Counted from the stretch's first letter, positions 41,427 through 51,207 are shown. The stretch: 64,000 bases of DNA from Sedimenticola_A sp040506425 (GCA_965224515.1 OZ245051.1:744001-808000), one strand, 5' to 3'. Made by a program: numbers and translations. The notes: a model not told the origin generated them from the sequence alone.

Positions 41427-42626
41427 ATGCTCAAGATGTTCTCTGAACCCCCCAAGCCGAAACTGACCTACACGGGTCCAACGGTGCTTGCTCTCGGCTT
41501 CCGGCCTTTTTTCCTGCTGGCCGCACTCTCTGCCACACTGCTGATGGGGCTCTGGCTGGCGTTCTGGGGAGGCAATCTTGAGGCAGGGGCCTATTACGGC
41601 ACCATTGGCTGGCACAGCCACGAGATGCTTTTCGGCTACACCACGGCGGTGATCGGCGGTTTTCTACTCACCGCGGTGCGCAACTGGACCGGGGTCAATA
41701 CCCCCATGGGCAGACCATTGGGATTGCTTGTAGCGCTCTGGCTGGCCGGCCGCCTGGTTGGGGTCTTCTCCGGCTTTCTTCCGGGCTGGATGATCGCCCT
41801 GACCGACCTTCTTTTTCTTCCGGTACTGGCCCTGAGCATCAAACCCGCCCTTTGGATGGGCGAGCAGAAGATCAACCGCATCTTCGTCCCCCTGTTGCTG
41901 GCGATGGCCCTGGCAAACCTGCTGACTCACTTTCAGGCCCTGGGCATTGCTGAAACCGGAAACGCCGGCACAGAGATGATGATCTATCTTGTGATGCTGC
42001 TGGTGCTGATCATTACCGGGAGAATCGTCCCCGCCTTCACCGGCGGTGCAATCCCCCTGGCCAGACCCAAGCGCTACAAGTCTATGGAGATGGCGACACC
42101 GGCCCTGGTCTGCGCGTTGATTGTAACCCTGCTGGTCTATCCCAATCCCTGGCTGATGGGCGCAATCAGTCTTGCCATTGCCATCACCCAGGCCATCCGC
42201 CTGAGCGGCTGGCACCACCCCAACGCCTGGCGCATCCCGATACTCTGGGTGCTCTACATCGGATTCATCTGGATTATTATCGGTTTCCTGATGCTGGGCC
42301 TGGCCCCACTGGAGCTGTTTCCGGCCAACCTGGCAAAGCATGCGCTCACCGCAGGGGGCGTCGGTGTGCTGACCCTCGGTATGATGTCCCGTGTCGCCCT
42401 TGGCCACACAGGACGCCCGATCATAAGCAGCGCCCTGGTGAACCTCTCTTTCCTCGTGCTCAACCTGGGTGTGGCGGTCAGGGTTCTCGCACCGATCATA
42501 GCCCCCGGACAATACACGACCTGGGTTCAGCTCTCCGGCGGACTCTGGACCCTCTGCTTCCTGGTCTATTTCCTCAGCTACCTGCCCATTCTCACCAGAC
42601 CGCGGGTGGATGGTAGGCCGGGATAG
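41427..42626 (+). CDS. nnrS: NnrS-family membrane protein
   Basis: 399 residues with about twelve hydrophobic helices and the family signatures LALGFRPFFLLAAL, GWHSHEMLFGYTTAVIGGFL, ITGRIVPAFTGGAI and SRVALGHTGR. NnrS proteins carry haem and copper and relieve nitrosative stress during denitrification in several proteobacteria. No other nitrogen-oxide genes lie next to it in this window. Confidence 0.9.
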   Translation: MLKMFSEPPKPKLTYTGPTVLALGFRPFFLLAALSATLLMGLWLAFWGGNLEAGAYYGTIGWHSHEMLFGYTTAVIGGFLLTAVRNWTGVNTPMGRPLGLLVALWLAGRLVGVFSGFLPGWMIALTDLLFLPVLALSIKPALWMGEQKINRIFVPLLLAMALANLLTHFQALGIAETGNAGTEMMIYLVMLLVLIITGRIVPAFTGGAIPLARPKRYKSMEMATPALVCALIVTLLVYPNPWLMGAISLAIAITQAIRLSGWHHPNAWRIPILWVLYIGFIWIIIGFLMLGLAPLELFPANLAKHALTAGGVGVLTLGMMSRVALGHTGRPIISSALVNLSFLVLNLGVAVRVLAPIIAPGQYTTWVQLSGGLWTLCFLVYFLSYLPILTRPRVDGRPG

Positions 42627-42641
42627 TGAGCGGGCCAGGGG

Positions 42642-42926
42642 CTAATGTGGTTTTCTGTTGTAAATTCCGATCATGTCACCATCGATAAACTCGTGACGCA
42701 GCACTTTGGGCACACCGTTGCTCAGGGTGCCGCCGGTCTCTGCAACGAATTTTCTGACCTGGGGCACCTGGCAGACATGCAGGGGCCGGTATACTGCCAG
42801 CGGATAGCCGTAGGGCATGGGGACTTTTTCAATAGTCCCTTCCAGGGACTTGGCGGAGGTAAGCTCATCCTGAAAGTGGGCAACGTGCTCACCCACCATC
42901 TCTTCAATTCGCTTCTGATACGACAT
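42642..42926 (-). CDS. Unrecognised 94-residue protein next to nnrS
   Basis: 94 residues, soluble, starting MSYQKRIEEMVGEHVAHFQD. A central PYGYPLAVYRPLHVCQVPQV and a terminal HEFIDGDMIGIYNRKPH contain several His and a single Cys. It converges with nnrS, 15 bases apart. The codon use looks like that of neighbouring genes, and a purine-rich AGGCAGGG precedes the start. I do not recognise the family. Confidence 0.6.
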   Translation of the reverse strand: MSYQKRIEEMVGEHVAHFQDELTSAKSLEGTIEKVPMPYGYPLAVYRPLHVCQVPQVRKFVAETGGTLSNGVPKVLRHEFIDGDMIGIYNRKPH

Positions 42927-43047
42927 CGCTACACCCTGCCTGAGAGCAGTGATCAGGCTCTCTAAAGAAATAGTAGTTCACCCCCGTCATCCTGACAGTG
43001 ATATTTGTCACTCTCTTTTCCGAATTACTACGCATTCAAGACCGATT

Positions 43048-44421
43048 TTAGCGGGAGGCAAGGGAGACGATACTGCCTCCCCTGCGGAGCTTCAGTTGAT
43101 AGACACCCTGCCGGGCCACATCCCTCAGCTCAGTGAACTGCTTGATCCGCTGACGATTGACCTCGATGATCACATCATCTGCGCGCAGCCCCGCACTCCA
43201 GGCGGGACTCTCTTTCTCCACCTTTCCGACCCGGATAGCGGGAAATCTCCCATACTGGGACTCGTCGGTGATCTCCAGGAAAAGTGCCCCCTCGAGCTGC
43301 TCAGCCAAGGTGCCGCCCTGGGTATAGTGGGCGAAAGGGTCCTGGATGCTTGAATGCAGGGTACGGCTCTCTCCCTCCCTGAGGATATCCAGGGTGATTT
43401 CATCCCCGATCTGCAGCAGGGCCAGCTGAACCCTCAGGGAGGCCGCTCCCTTCACCGGCTCACCATTCAGCGCGGTGATCAGGTCCCCCACCAGGACTCC
43501 GGCCTTCTCGGCTGCCGTACCGGGACGGACCTCGGTCACCAGGGCCCCGTTATCACCCTTGAAACCCAGTGCCTTTTTCAGGTCGTAATCGAGCTCCTGC
43601 ATGGTGATTCCGAATGAGCCACGCCTGACCTCGCCATGGGCCACCAACTGATCCATTATGGATCGCACCATGTTGGTGGGGATGGCAAAACCGATGCCGA
43701 CGTTACCACCACCAGGGGCGAAAATCGCGGTATTGATACCCACCAGTTCACCCCGCAGATTCACCAGCGGCCCACCGGAGTTACCCGGATTGATTGAGGC
43801 GTCCGTCTGAATGAAATTTTCGTAGCCTTCGATGCCCAGACCGCTGCGACCCAGGGCACTGACGATACCCGACGTCACAGTCTGGCTGAGTCCAAAGGGA
43901 TTTCCGATGGCAACTACGAAATCCCCTACCCTCAGCCTGTCGGAGTCGGCCAGCTTCAGCACCACCAACTTCTCCGCCTTGATCTGCAGCACCGCCACAT
44001 CTGTCTCAGGATCAGCGCCGATCAGCTCTGCCTCCAGGCGCCTGCCTTCATGGGTGGTCACCCTGATCTCGTGGGCCTTGTCGATGACATGGCTGTTGGT
44101 CAGTACATAGCCCTTCTGGGCATCGATGATCACCCCGGACCCCAGGCTCGTGCTTTTCCTCTTTTTCTTGCGCGATTTGGTCGATGGGAAATCGAAAAAT
44201 CGTCGGAAGAAAGGGTCGCTGAAAAGGGGGTTCTCCTCCCGCTTGATATGGGTCACCGTGGAGATATTCACAACCGCAGGGGTAACCCGTTCCAGCATCG
44301 GCGCCAGGCTGGGCAGCGGGGTATCGTTGACTGCCGCAGGCAGTGCCGCCGACACAGGCATTGCAATAAAAGAGAGGTATAAACCCACTATCGCGGCAAA
44401 GGCCAGTTTGATTCTGTTCAT
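43048..44421 (-). CDS. degQ: Periplasmic Deg-type serine protease (DegQ-like)
   Basis: 457 residues from ATG 44421, preferred over the one four codons upstream because AAGGAAGAG then precedes it. The signal peptide is LAFAAIVGLYLSFIAMPVSA. The trypsin-like triad is His in TNSHVID, Asp in DPETDVAVLQ and Ser in NPGNSGGPLVN, followed by two PDZ domains (about 265-350 and 375-455). It degrades or refolds damaged periplasmic proteins. The long Q-linker of DegP is not evident, so DegQ is preferred. Confidence 0.88.
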   Translation of the reverse strand: MNRIKLAFAAIVGLYLSFIAMPVSAALPAAVNDTPLPSLAPMLERVTPAVVNISTVTHIKREENPLFSDPFFRRFFDFPSTKSRKKKRKSTSLGSGVIIDAQKGYVLTNSHVIDKAHEIRVTTHEGRRLEAELIGADPETDVAVLQIKAEKLVVLKLADSDRLRVGDFVVAIGNPFGLSQTVTSGIVSALGRSGLGIEGYENFIQTDASINPGNSGGPLVNLRGELVGINTAIFAPGGGNVGIGFAIPTNMVRSIMDQLVAHGEVRRGSFGITMQELDYDLKKALGFKGDNGALVTEVRPGTAAEKAGVLVGDLITALNGEPVKGAASLRVQLALLQIGDEITLDILREGESRTLHSSIQDPFAHYTQGGTLAEQLEGALFLEITDESQYGRFPAIRVGKVEKESPAWSAGLRADDVIIEVNRQRIKQFTELRDVARQGVYQLKLRRGGSIVSLASR

Positions 44422-44584
44422 CTCTTCCTTCATCTGAATGTGCTAATTCATAAAACTCAACATTGGATGCCGGCCGAACCTAAGAGTTCCCCCGCTTCCC
44501 ACCTGGCATTCGGGTGAGATTGTAATCCATTGACCGTCAGGACGCGGGAAGACGTCCCCCCTTGCAATACGCTTGCAATCTGAT

Positions 44585-44604
44585 ATAACTATATATCTAG
44601 TTAT
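44585..44604. promoter_or_regulatory. ArsR-type operator
   Basis: ATAACTA and TAGTTAT form perfect 7-bp arms around a 6-base centre, 24 bases before the arsR start. AT-rich inverted repeats of this size are typical of ArsR/SmtB targets. Confidence 0.65.
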
Positions 44605-44628
44605 TTAGGTATTTTACAGGTACACAAG

Positions 44629-44949
44629 ATGATCACCCTTGAAATTGCAGCCCAGGGCTTCTCCGCAGCCGGATCAGAATCCCGTCTTGAGGTTCTCAGC
44701 GCCCTGGTAAGGGCAGGCCATGGCGGACTGACCATTGGCGAGGTACAGCAGCGCCTGGGCATCCCGGCATCGACCCTGGCCCATCACCTCAAGTTTCTCG
44801 CTGGTGCGGAGCTCATCGAACAGGAGAAACAGGGGCGCTCGGTGCTCAACCGGGCCAATTTTGAGCGCATAGAGGCGTTGGCTGCGTTCCTGCTGCACGA
44901 GTGCTGCGCAGACGACTGTCACAGCGACACCATTGTGGAGGCCCTGTGA
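44629..44949 (+). CDS. ArsR/SmtB-family regulator
   Basis: 106 residues. The winged helix is RLEVLSALVRAGHGGLTIGE, then LGIPASTLAHHLKFLAGAEL and the wing EKQGRSVLNRANFERIEAL. The C-terminus CCADDCHSD has three cysteines and a histidine that could bind a soft metal ion, so derepression by metal is likely. The stop overlaps or nearly abuts the next gene, a cysteine-rich permease, and an inverted repeat upstream supports autoregulation. Confidence 0.87.
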   Translation: MITLEIAAQGFSAAGSESRLEVLSALVRAGHGGLTIGEVQQRLGIPASTLAHHLKFLAGAELIEQEKQGRSVLNRANFERIEALAAFLLHECCADDCHSDTIVEAL

Positions 44950-45014
44950 TGCGCGAAGTTATCGTGGAGATACAAACCAGCGATGACCCTGGGGATCACT
45001 CAAAGGATCACACC

Positions 45015-46196
45015 ATGTCAGATCAAAACACACCCGAGCAGCAGCCACCGGAACACGGGTGCTGTGGAACAGCGGTAACCTTAACCATCGACGCGCCATC
45101 TGAGTCGGCCTGCTGCAGTCCGCCAGGGGTCCAGGACACAACCGCCTGCTGCAGTACCACTGCAGATGACAAACCCCTCTCCAGGTTACTCGACCGCCTC
45201 ATGTCCGCATGGCTGCTGATCGCCGTAATACCCCTGGTGGTGTTGCTGCTGGACCAGGCGCGCCTGCAGGAGGTGCTCAGCATCGCCACAAGCGCACTGG
45301 CAGGCACAGCCCCCTTTATCCTGTTTGCCGTTCTGAGCATCGCATACCTGAAGGCTACCGACGCCGAGAGCATGGTGGCCAAGGCCTTTGAAGGGCGTGA
45401 AAACCGGATGATCGTTTTGGCCGCCCTGTTTGGCGGGCTGGCACCCTTCTGCTCCTGCGAGGTGATTCCATTTGTCGCCGGCCTGCTTGCCGTAGGTGCC
45501 CCCCTGTCGGCGGTGATGGCATTCTGGCTGTCATCTCCGCTGATCGACCCCCCGGCACTGCTGATCACTGCCGGCGCCCTCGGTTGGGAATTCGCCATCG
45601 GCAAGGCGGTCGCCGCTGTATTGCTTGGCCTGTTCGGTGGCTTCGGCATCAAGCTCCTGCTACGCTCCGGCGCCTTCTCGTCTCCGCTGAAGGCAAATAC
45701 CTCCAGTGGCTGCAGCAGCGGGAGCTGCAGCACATCCCAGCCCTTCCACAAAAAGCCAAAGTGGACATTCTGGGAAGAGCAGGTCCGCAGGGAGACTTTC
45801 AGAGCCGAGGCCGTGAGCAACGCCCTCTTCCTGTTCAAGTGGCTGAGCCTCGCCTACCTGCTTGAGGCCCTGCTGATCCTCTACATACCGGCAAGCCTGA
45901 TCGGCGGCATAGTGGGCGGCGAGGGCCTGGGTCCCGTGATCCTCGGTGCACTGGTGGGCATGCCCGCCTATCTCAACAGCTATGCCGCGCCACCCCTGGT
46001 AGCAGGACTGATGGAGCAGGGCATGAGCACCGGTTCAGCCATGGCTTTCATGGTTTCCGGCTCGATCAGCTCGATCCCCGCCATGACCGCCGTATGGAGC
46101 CTGGTGAAACGGGAGGTCTTCGTCGCCTACCTCGGCTTCGGGATAGCCGGGGCGATCCTGTTCGGGCTGGGCTTCGCCACCCTGTTAACTCCGTAA
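45015..46196 (+). CDS. Cysteine-rich DUF318/ArsP-like permease, probable metal efflux
   Basis: 393 residues from ATG 45015 (AGGA seven bases upstream). ATG 44949, which overlaps the arsR stop and has GGAGG before it, is an equally spaced alternative adding 22 residues. The N-terminus has three cysteine pairs (GCCGT, SACCS, ACCST). Eight or more helices follow, with the family motif LAPFCSCEVIPFVAGLLAVG and a second CSSGSCS loop in the middle. The arrangement matches permeases of the SO_0444 type, named for copper/zinc efflux, and ArsP-like arsenic exporters. The ArsR partner supports metal or metalloid export. Confidence 0.78.
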   Translation: MSDQNTPEQQPPEHGCCGTAVTLTIDAPSESACCSPPGVQDTTACCSTTADDKPLSRLLDRLMSAWLLIAVIPLVVLLLDQARLQEVLSIATSALAGTAPFILFAVLSIAYLKATDAESMVAKAFEGRENRMIVLAALFGGLAPFCSCEVIPFVAGLLAVGAPLSAVMAFWLSSPLIDPPALLITAGALGWEFAIGKAVAAVLLGLFGGFGIKLLLRSGAFSSPLKANTSSGCSSGSCSTSQPFHKKPKWTFWEEQVRRETFRAEAVSNALFLFKWLSLAYLLEALLILYIPASLIGGIVGGEGLGPVILGALVGMPAYLNSYAAPPLVAGLMEQGMSTGSAMAFMVSGSISSIPAMTAVWSLVKREVFVAYLGFGIAGAILFGLGFATLLTP

Positions 46197-46212
46197 AACG
46201 GCTAGACACAAA

Positions 46213-46250
46213 AAAACACCCCTGGAGCCAACGGCTCACAGGGGTGTTTT
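46213..46250. terminator. Terminator after the permease gene
   Basis: AAAACACCCCTG pairs with CAGGGGTGTTTT around a GC-rich loop; T-runs occur on both strands, so it could act in both directions. Confidence 0.8.
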
Positions 46251-46305
46251 GTTAGATCTGTCACCCTGGATCTGTAAAAGCTACTTCTGCATTTTCAGAT
46301 ACTCT

Positions 46306-46330
46306 GTAGGTCGGGCTTCAGCCCGACATG
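46306..46330. repeat. Palindromic repeat of the TAGGTCGGGCTTCAGCCCGACA family
   Basis: GTAGGTCGGGC-TTCA-GCCCGACATG, with perfect TCGGGC/GCCCGA arms. The same family occurs inside the element after lon (40589-40634). Confidence 0.7.
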
Positions 46331-46392
46331 CTGGACTCTTGTGCCCCGGTGGGTAGAAGTCCGACCTTCACACTCTCAGTCTAAGGTACCCA

Positions 46393-46851
46393 TTAGAACG
46401 GGATATCGTCGTCGAACCCGTCATCCGGCATTGAGGCTGCAGGCGCTGCTGCTGGAGCAGAAGCAGGTGCACCCTGCTGGGCACCTGAATCGAATGCGGC
46501 ACTGCCCGCCCCACGGCTGTCGAGCATCTGCATCTCGTTGCCTACGATCTCGGTGGTGTAGCGGTCCTGGCCATCCTGACCCTGCCACTTGCGGGTGCGT
46601 ATGCTGCCCTCGACAAAGATCTTTGATCCCTTCTTCAGATACTCACCGGCGATCTCGCCCAGGCGGTTGAAAAAGACCACCCGGTGCCACTCGGTACGCT
46701 CCTGGGTCTCGCCGGTATTCTTGTCTTTCCAGGTCTCGGACGTAGCGAGCCTGACATTGGTCACCGCACCGCCACTGGGCATATATCGGGTCTCGGGGTC
46801 TGCCCCCAGGTTGCCGATCAAAATTACTTTGTTAACGCCTCTAGTGGCCAT
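46393..46851 (-). CDS. ssb: Single-stranded DNA-binding protein
   Basis: 152 residues. The OB fold begins RGVNKVILIGNLGADPETRY and includes TEWHRVVFFNRLGEIAGEYL and GSKIFVEGSIRTRKWQ. A flexible Ala/Pro/Gly linker follows, ending in the protein-interaction tip DDDIPF. It covers single-stranded DNA in replication and repair. The order uvrA / MFS / ssb is shared with Pseudomonas. Confidence 0.97.
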   Translation of the reverse strand: MATRGVNKVILIGNLGADPETRYMPSGGAVTNVRLATSETWKDKNTGETQERTEWHRVVFFNRLGEIAGEYLKKGSKIFVEGSIRTRKWQGQDGQDRYTTEIVGNEMQMLDSRGAGSAAFDSGAQQGAPASAPAAAPAASMPDDGFDDDIPF

Positions 46852-46904
46852 AGTTTCTCCTCAGATCCCGAATACTTGCATGCGCGGATTATTATAAACA
46901 GGGC

Positions 46905-48305
46905 CTAGTCTACCACCTTTTCCTCAATGGAGAACCGCTCCAATACACTGTAATCCACCACCTGTGCATCCACCTTGAGATAGGCCACGCCCTCTTCACC
47001 GACGACCGAGGCATCGCCCACACCCTCGATATCGCGCAGTTCGGCCTGCAACTCCCAGGCCTGGGCTTCGTCCATCTTGCCGACCTTGATCAGGTAGGAC
47101 ATGAAGTAACTCGGTTTCTGCATCCCTGCGGCGGCGACAGCCCACAGCAGCGTGGCAATGGCACCGAACAGAAATACCCCCTGCAGCTGGTAATGGGTAT
47201 AGACCCAGCCACCGATCAGACCACCGAGAAATGCCCCGATAAACTGCGACGTGGAGTAGACCCCCATGGCAGTACCCTTGCTTTCGGCAGGAGCAACCTT
47301 GGCGATCAGGGAGGGCAGGGTCGCCTCGAGCACGTTGAAGGCGGTGAAATAGACCAGCAGGGCTATAGCGATGCCTGCTATCGACTCGTGCAGCCACATG
47401 AAGCCGAACTGGGCCAGGGCAATGGCGAACACTGCGCCGACAAACACCCCTTTCATTTTCCTGCGTTTCTCGGCAATCACCACGAAAGGAATCATTATCG
47501 CCATGGCAAACAGCAGCACGGGCAGGTAGACCATCCAGTGATCTTCACCTGAAAGGCCGGCTGCATCGCGCAGGGCAAGAGGCATGGCGATGAAGGTTGC
47601 GGTAAGGATCATGTGCAGTACGAAGATACCGAAATCCAGTCGCAGCAGGTTGGTGTCCCGCAGCACCTTGCCGAACATGGATGGGACCGGCTCGGTATCG
47701 CGGTGGAAGTGGCTCTCCCGTGGGTCGGGGACAAGCTTGAGCACAATGCCGATACCCGAGATTGCCAACACGGCTGTCAGCCAGAAGATACCTGGCACAC
47801 CGATCACGGCGTTGAGTATGGGGCCCAGCACCAGGGAGACCGCGAACGCCATGCCGATGCTCAGCCCGATAACCGCCATCGCCTTGGTGCGGTTCTGTTC
47901 ACGGGTCAGGTCGGCGGCCAGGGCCATTACCGCAGCCGCGATCGCCCCACTGCCCTGCAATGCACGGCCCAGGATCACACCCCAGATGCTGTCGGCCATG
48001 GCCGCCACCACGCTGCCCAGTGCAAATATCAACAGGCCACCAATGATCACCGGCTTGCGGCCGATATGATCGGACAACATGCCGAAAGGGATCTGCAGCA
48101 GGGCCTGGGTCAGGCCGTAGGCACCGATGGCCACACCGATCAGCAGGGGCGTTACACCCTGGAGCTGCTCGGCGTAGAGGGCGAACACCGGCAGGATCAT
48201 GAAAAGCCCCATCATCCGGAGGGAAAATATACCCGCCAGGGAGAAAGCCGCCCTGGACTCGATGGGAGACATACCCCCCTTTTTTTGCTGTTTTTCTGAA
48301 TTCAT
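46905..48305 (-). CDS. MFS transporter, YajR-like with C-terminal cytosolic domain
   Basis: 466 residues: twelve predicted helices with MFS motif A GMLSDHIGRKPVIIGG, and motif C-like MAFAVSLVLGPIL. A C-terminal soluble domain (about 395-460) with a ferredoxin-like beta-alpha-beta pattern follows, as in E. coli YajR. The substrate is unknown; a drug/proton antiporter is the usual annotation. It is divergent from uvrA by 70 bases and 53 bases before ssb. Confidence 0.85.
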   Translation of the reverse strand: MNSEKQQKKGGMSPIESRAAFSLAGIFSLRMMGLFMILPVFALYAEQLQGVTPLLIGVAIGAYGLTQALLQIPFGMLSDHIGRKPVIIGGLLIFALGSVVAAMADSIWGVILGRALQGSGAIAAAVMALAADLTREQNRTKAMAVIGLSIGMAFAVSLVLGPILNAVIGVPGIFWLTAVLAISGIGIVLKLVPDPRESHFHRDTEPVPSMFGKVLRDTNLLRLDFGIFVLHMILTATFIAMPLALRDAAGLSGEDHWMVYLPVLLFAMAIMIPFVVIAEKRRKMKGVFVGAVFAIALAQFGFMWLHESIAGIAIALLVYFTAFNVLEATLPSLIAKVAPAESKGTAMGVYSTSQFIGAFLGGLIGGWVYTHYQLQGVFLFGAIATLLWAVAAAGMQKPSYFMSYLIKVGKMDEAQAWELQAELRDIEGVGDASVVGEEGVAYLKVDAQVVDYSVLERFSIEEKVVD

Positions 48306-48375
48306 CGAAACCGCTTTTGGCTCGTAAATGGAAGTCGGCGTATAGTATCAGGTTCGCTCAACAGCTGGTAAGCCG

Positions 48376-51207
48376 ATGGACAGTATTTATATACGGGGTG
48401 CTCGCACCCACAATCTCAAGAATATCGATCTGGACCTCCCAAGGGACAAGCTGATCGTCATCACGGGCCTCTCGGGCTCGGGTAAATCCTCTCTCGCCTT
48501 CGACACGATCTATGCGGAAGGTCAGCGCCGGTATGTTGAGTCCCTCTCTGCCTATGCCCGGCAGTTCCTCTCCATGATGGAGAAACCGGACATCGACCAT
48601 ATCGAGGGGCTCTCCCCGGCTATCTCCATCGAGCAGAAGACAACCTCCCACAACCCGCGCTCCACCGTCGGTACCATCACCGAGATCCATGACTACCTGC
48701 GCCTGCTGTTCGCCCGGGCAGGCATACCTCGCTGCCCGGAGCACGGCAGCGCCCTGGAGGCCCAGACTGTCAGCCAGATGGTTGACCAGGTACTTGAGCT
48801 GCCCGAGAGCAGCAAACTGATGCTGCTCGCCCCCGTGGTAGCGGAGCGTAAAGGCGAACACCACAAGCTGCTTTCCGAGCTCAATGCACAGGGGTTTATT
48901 CGCGCACGCATCGACGGCGAGATCTACGAACTGGACGAACCGCCTCCCCTGGACCTGCACAAGAAGCACACCATCGAGGCGGTTGTAGACCGGTTTAAAG
49001 TAAGGGAAGACCTCTCCCTGAGGCTGGCCGAGTCGTTCGAGACCGCTCTCAATCTTTCCGACGGCATCGTGCGGGTCGCCTGGATCGACCAGCCAGAACA
49101 CGAAGAGCTGACCTTCTCCGCCAACTTCGCCTGCCCCCAGTGTGGCTACAGCATCGATGAACTGGAACCCCGGATTTTCTCCTTTAACAATCCGGCCGGC
49201 GCCTGTCCTACCTGTGACGGCCTTGGAATGGAGCAGTTTTTCGATCCCCAGAGGGTTATTGTCCAACCCCAGCTGAGCCTTGCGGCCGGCGCCCTGCGAG
49301 GCTGGGATCGTCGCAACGCCTACTACTTCCAGATGATCCGTTCCCTGGGCGAACACTTCGGCTTTGACGTGGAGACCCCCTGGGATCAGCTCGACGAGAT
49401 CCATCAGAAGATGGTGCTTTTCGGCAGCGGGAAAGAAGAGATCAAATTCAGCTACTACAACGACAAGGGCAGCAGCTACTTCAAGACCCATCCTTTCGAG
49501 GGAGTAATTCCCAACATGGAACGGCGCTACAAGGAGACTGAGTCCAACGCCGTGCGTGAAGAACTGAGCAGGTACCTCTCCATCCACCCTTGCCGGACCT
49601 GCGGCGGCACGCGCCTGAACGAGGCGGCCCGTCATGTCTTCATCGAGGACAACACCCTGCCACGGATTGCAGCAATGCCTATCGCCAAGGCGCTGCACTA
49701 TTTCCAGAACCTGCAACTTCCCGGCAAGCAGGGAAAGATCGCCGCCAAGGTGGTGAAAGAGATCAGCCAGCGGCTCAGCTTCCTGGTCAACGTGGGCCTG
49801 GACTACCTCAGCCTGGAACGCAGCGCCGACACCCTCTCCGGGGGCGAGGCCCAGCGCATCCGCCTCGCCAGCCAGATTGGCGCCGGACTGGTGGGTGTCA
49901 TGTACATTCTCGACGAACCCTCCATCGGTCTGCACCAGAGAGACAATGACAGGCTTCTTAACACCCTGAAATATCTCCGCGACCTGGGTAACACCGTCAT
50001 TGTGGTTGAGCATGATGAAGACGCGGTACGCAGCGCAGACCATGTTGTTGATATCGGCCCAGGCGCCGGGGTGCATGGTGGCAGGATTATCGCCGAGGGT
50101 ACCGCCGATGAGATCGCCCAGGCACCAGACTCTCTCACCGGCCAATACCTCTCCGGGCGCAAGAAAATCGAACTGCCGGAAGAGCGTATGGCACCAAATG
50201 AGCTGCTTAAACTCCGACTCATCGGGGCCAGTGGCAATAACCTGCGAGCTGTCGACCTTGAACTGCCTGCCGGCCTCCTGACCTGCATCACCGGCGTATC
50301 AGGCTCCGGCAAATCGACGCTCATCAACGATACGCTCTATCCCCTTGCTGCAGCCGCACTCAATGGCGCCAACACTGAGGCGGCACCACATGATGCCGTC
50401 GAAGGGCTTGAGAACTTCGACAAGGTGGTGGACATCGACCAGAGCCCCATCGGGCGAACCCCCCGCTCCAACCCGGCAACCTATACAGGACTTTTCACCC
50501 CGATACGGGAACTCTTCGCCGGCACCCAGGAGGCACGCTCCAGGGGATATACCCCGGGCCGATTCAGTTTCAACGTCAAGGGTGGGCGCTGCGAAGCCTG
50601 TAAGGGCGATGGCGTGATCAAGGTGGAGATGCACTTCCTGCCCGATGTCTACGTACAGTGCGACGTCTGCAAGGGCAGGCGCTACAACCGGGAGACACTA
50701 GAGATCCGCTACAAGGGGAAAACCATCGACCAGGTGCTTGACCTCACCGTCGAGGATGCCCTGCCCTTCTTTGAGGCCATCCCACCCCTAAAGCGCAAGC
50801 TCAACACGCTGATGGATGTGGGGCTCTCCTACATCACCCTTGGCCAGAACGCGACTACCCTATCCGGTGGTGAAGCACAGCGGGTAAAGCTCTCCAGGGA
50901 GCTCTCAAAGCGGGATACCGGCAATACCCTCTACATACTCGACGAGCCCACAACCGGCCTGCACTTCCACGATGTCAAACACCTGCTTGAGGTTCTTCAC
51001 CGCCTGCGGGACCACGGCAACACCGTGGTGGTGATCGAACATAACCTTGATGTCATCAAGACCGCCGACTGGATTGTCGATCTGGGACCTGAAGGAGGTG
51101 AAAAGGGCGGGCAGATCATTGCCCAGGGTACGCCGGAAGAGGTGGCAAAAGCCCAGGGGTCATATACCGGGGCTTATCTCAAGCCGTTGCTTGAGCAGAA
51201 GCATTAG
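48376..51207 (+). CDS. uvrA: UvrABC system protein A
   Basis: DNA damage recognition ATPase of nucleotide excision repair. 943 residues. Two ABC modules: Walker A GLSGSGKSS (about 32-40) and GVSGSGKST (about 640); signatures LSGGEAQRIRLA and LSGGEAQRVKLS. Zinc modules CPQC...CPTC (about 253-280) and CEAC...CDVC (about 738-765) are complete. No clear LexA box is seen in the 70-base divergent region with the MFS gene. Confidence 0.98.
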   Translation: MDSIYIRGARTHNLKNIDLDLPRDKLIVITGLSGSGKSSLAFDTIYAEGQRRYVESLSAYARQFLSMMEKPDIDHIEGLSPAISIEQKTTSHNPRSTVGTITEIHDYLRLLFARAGIPRCPEHGSALEAQTVSQMVDQVLELPESSKLMLLAPVVAERKGEHHKLLSELNAQGFIRARIDGEIYELDEPPPLDLHKKHTIEAVVDRFKVREDLSLRLAESFETALNLSDGIVRVAWIDQPEHEELTFSANFACPQCGYSIDELEPRIFSFNNPAGACPTCDGLGMEQFFDPQRVIVQPQLSLAAGALRGWDRRNAYYFQMIRSLGEHFGFDVETPWDQLDEIHQKMVLFGSGKEEIKFSYYNDKGSSYFKTHPFEGVIPNMERRYKETESNAVREELSRYLSIHPCRTCGGTRLNEAARHVFIEDNTLPRIAAMPIAKALHYFQNLQLPGKQGKIAAKVVKEISQRLSFLVNVGLDYLSLERSADTLSGGEAQRIRLASQIGAGLVGVMYILDEPSIGLHQRDNDRLLNTLKYLRDLGNTVIVVEHDEDAVRSADHVVDIGPGAGVHGGRIIAEGTADEIAQAPDSLTGQYLSGRKKIELPEERMAPNELLKLRLIGASGNNLRAVDLELPAGLLTCITGVSGSGKSTLINDTLYPLAAAALNGANTEAAPHDAVEGLENFDKVVDIDQSPIGRTPRSNPATYTGLFTPIRELFAGTQEARSRGYTPGRFSFNVKGGRCEACKGDGVIKVEMHFLPDVYVQCDVCKGRRYNRETLEIRYKGKTIDQVLDLTVEDALPFFEAIPPLKRKLNTLMDVGLSYITLGQNATTLSGGEAQRVKLSRELSKRDTGNTLYILDEPTTGLHFHDVKHLLEVLHRLRDHGNTVVVIEHNLDVIKTADWIVDLGPEGGEKGGQIIAQGTPEEVAKAQGSYTGAYLKPLLEQKH

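Noticed and set aside
48306..48375. Search for a LexA box between uvrA and the MFS gene
   Set aside because: No CTGT-N8-ACAG sequence found, so SOS control is not claimed.
48358..50145. 595-codon open frame antisense to uvrA
   Set aside because: It lies wholly opposite the unmistakable uvrA gene, has no recognisable domain, and its length follows from the GC-rich codon use of uvrA.
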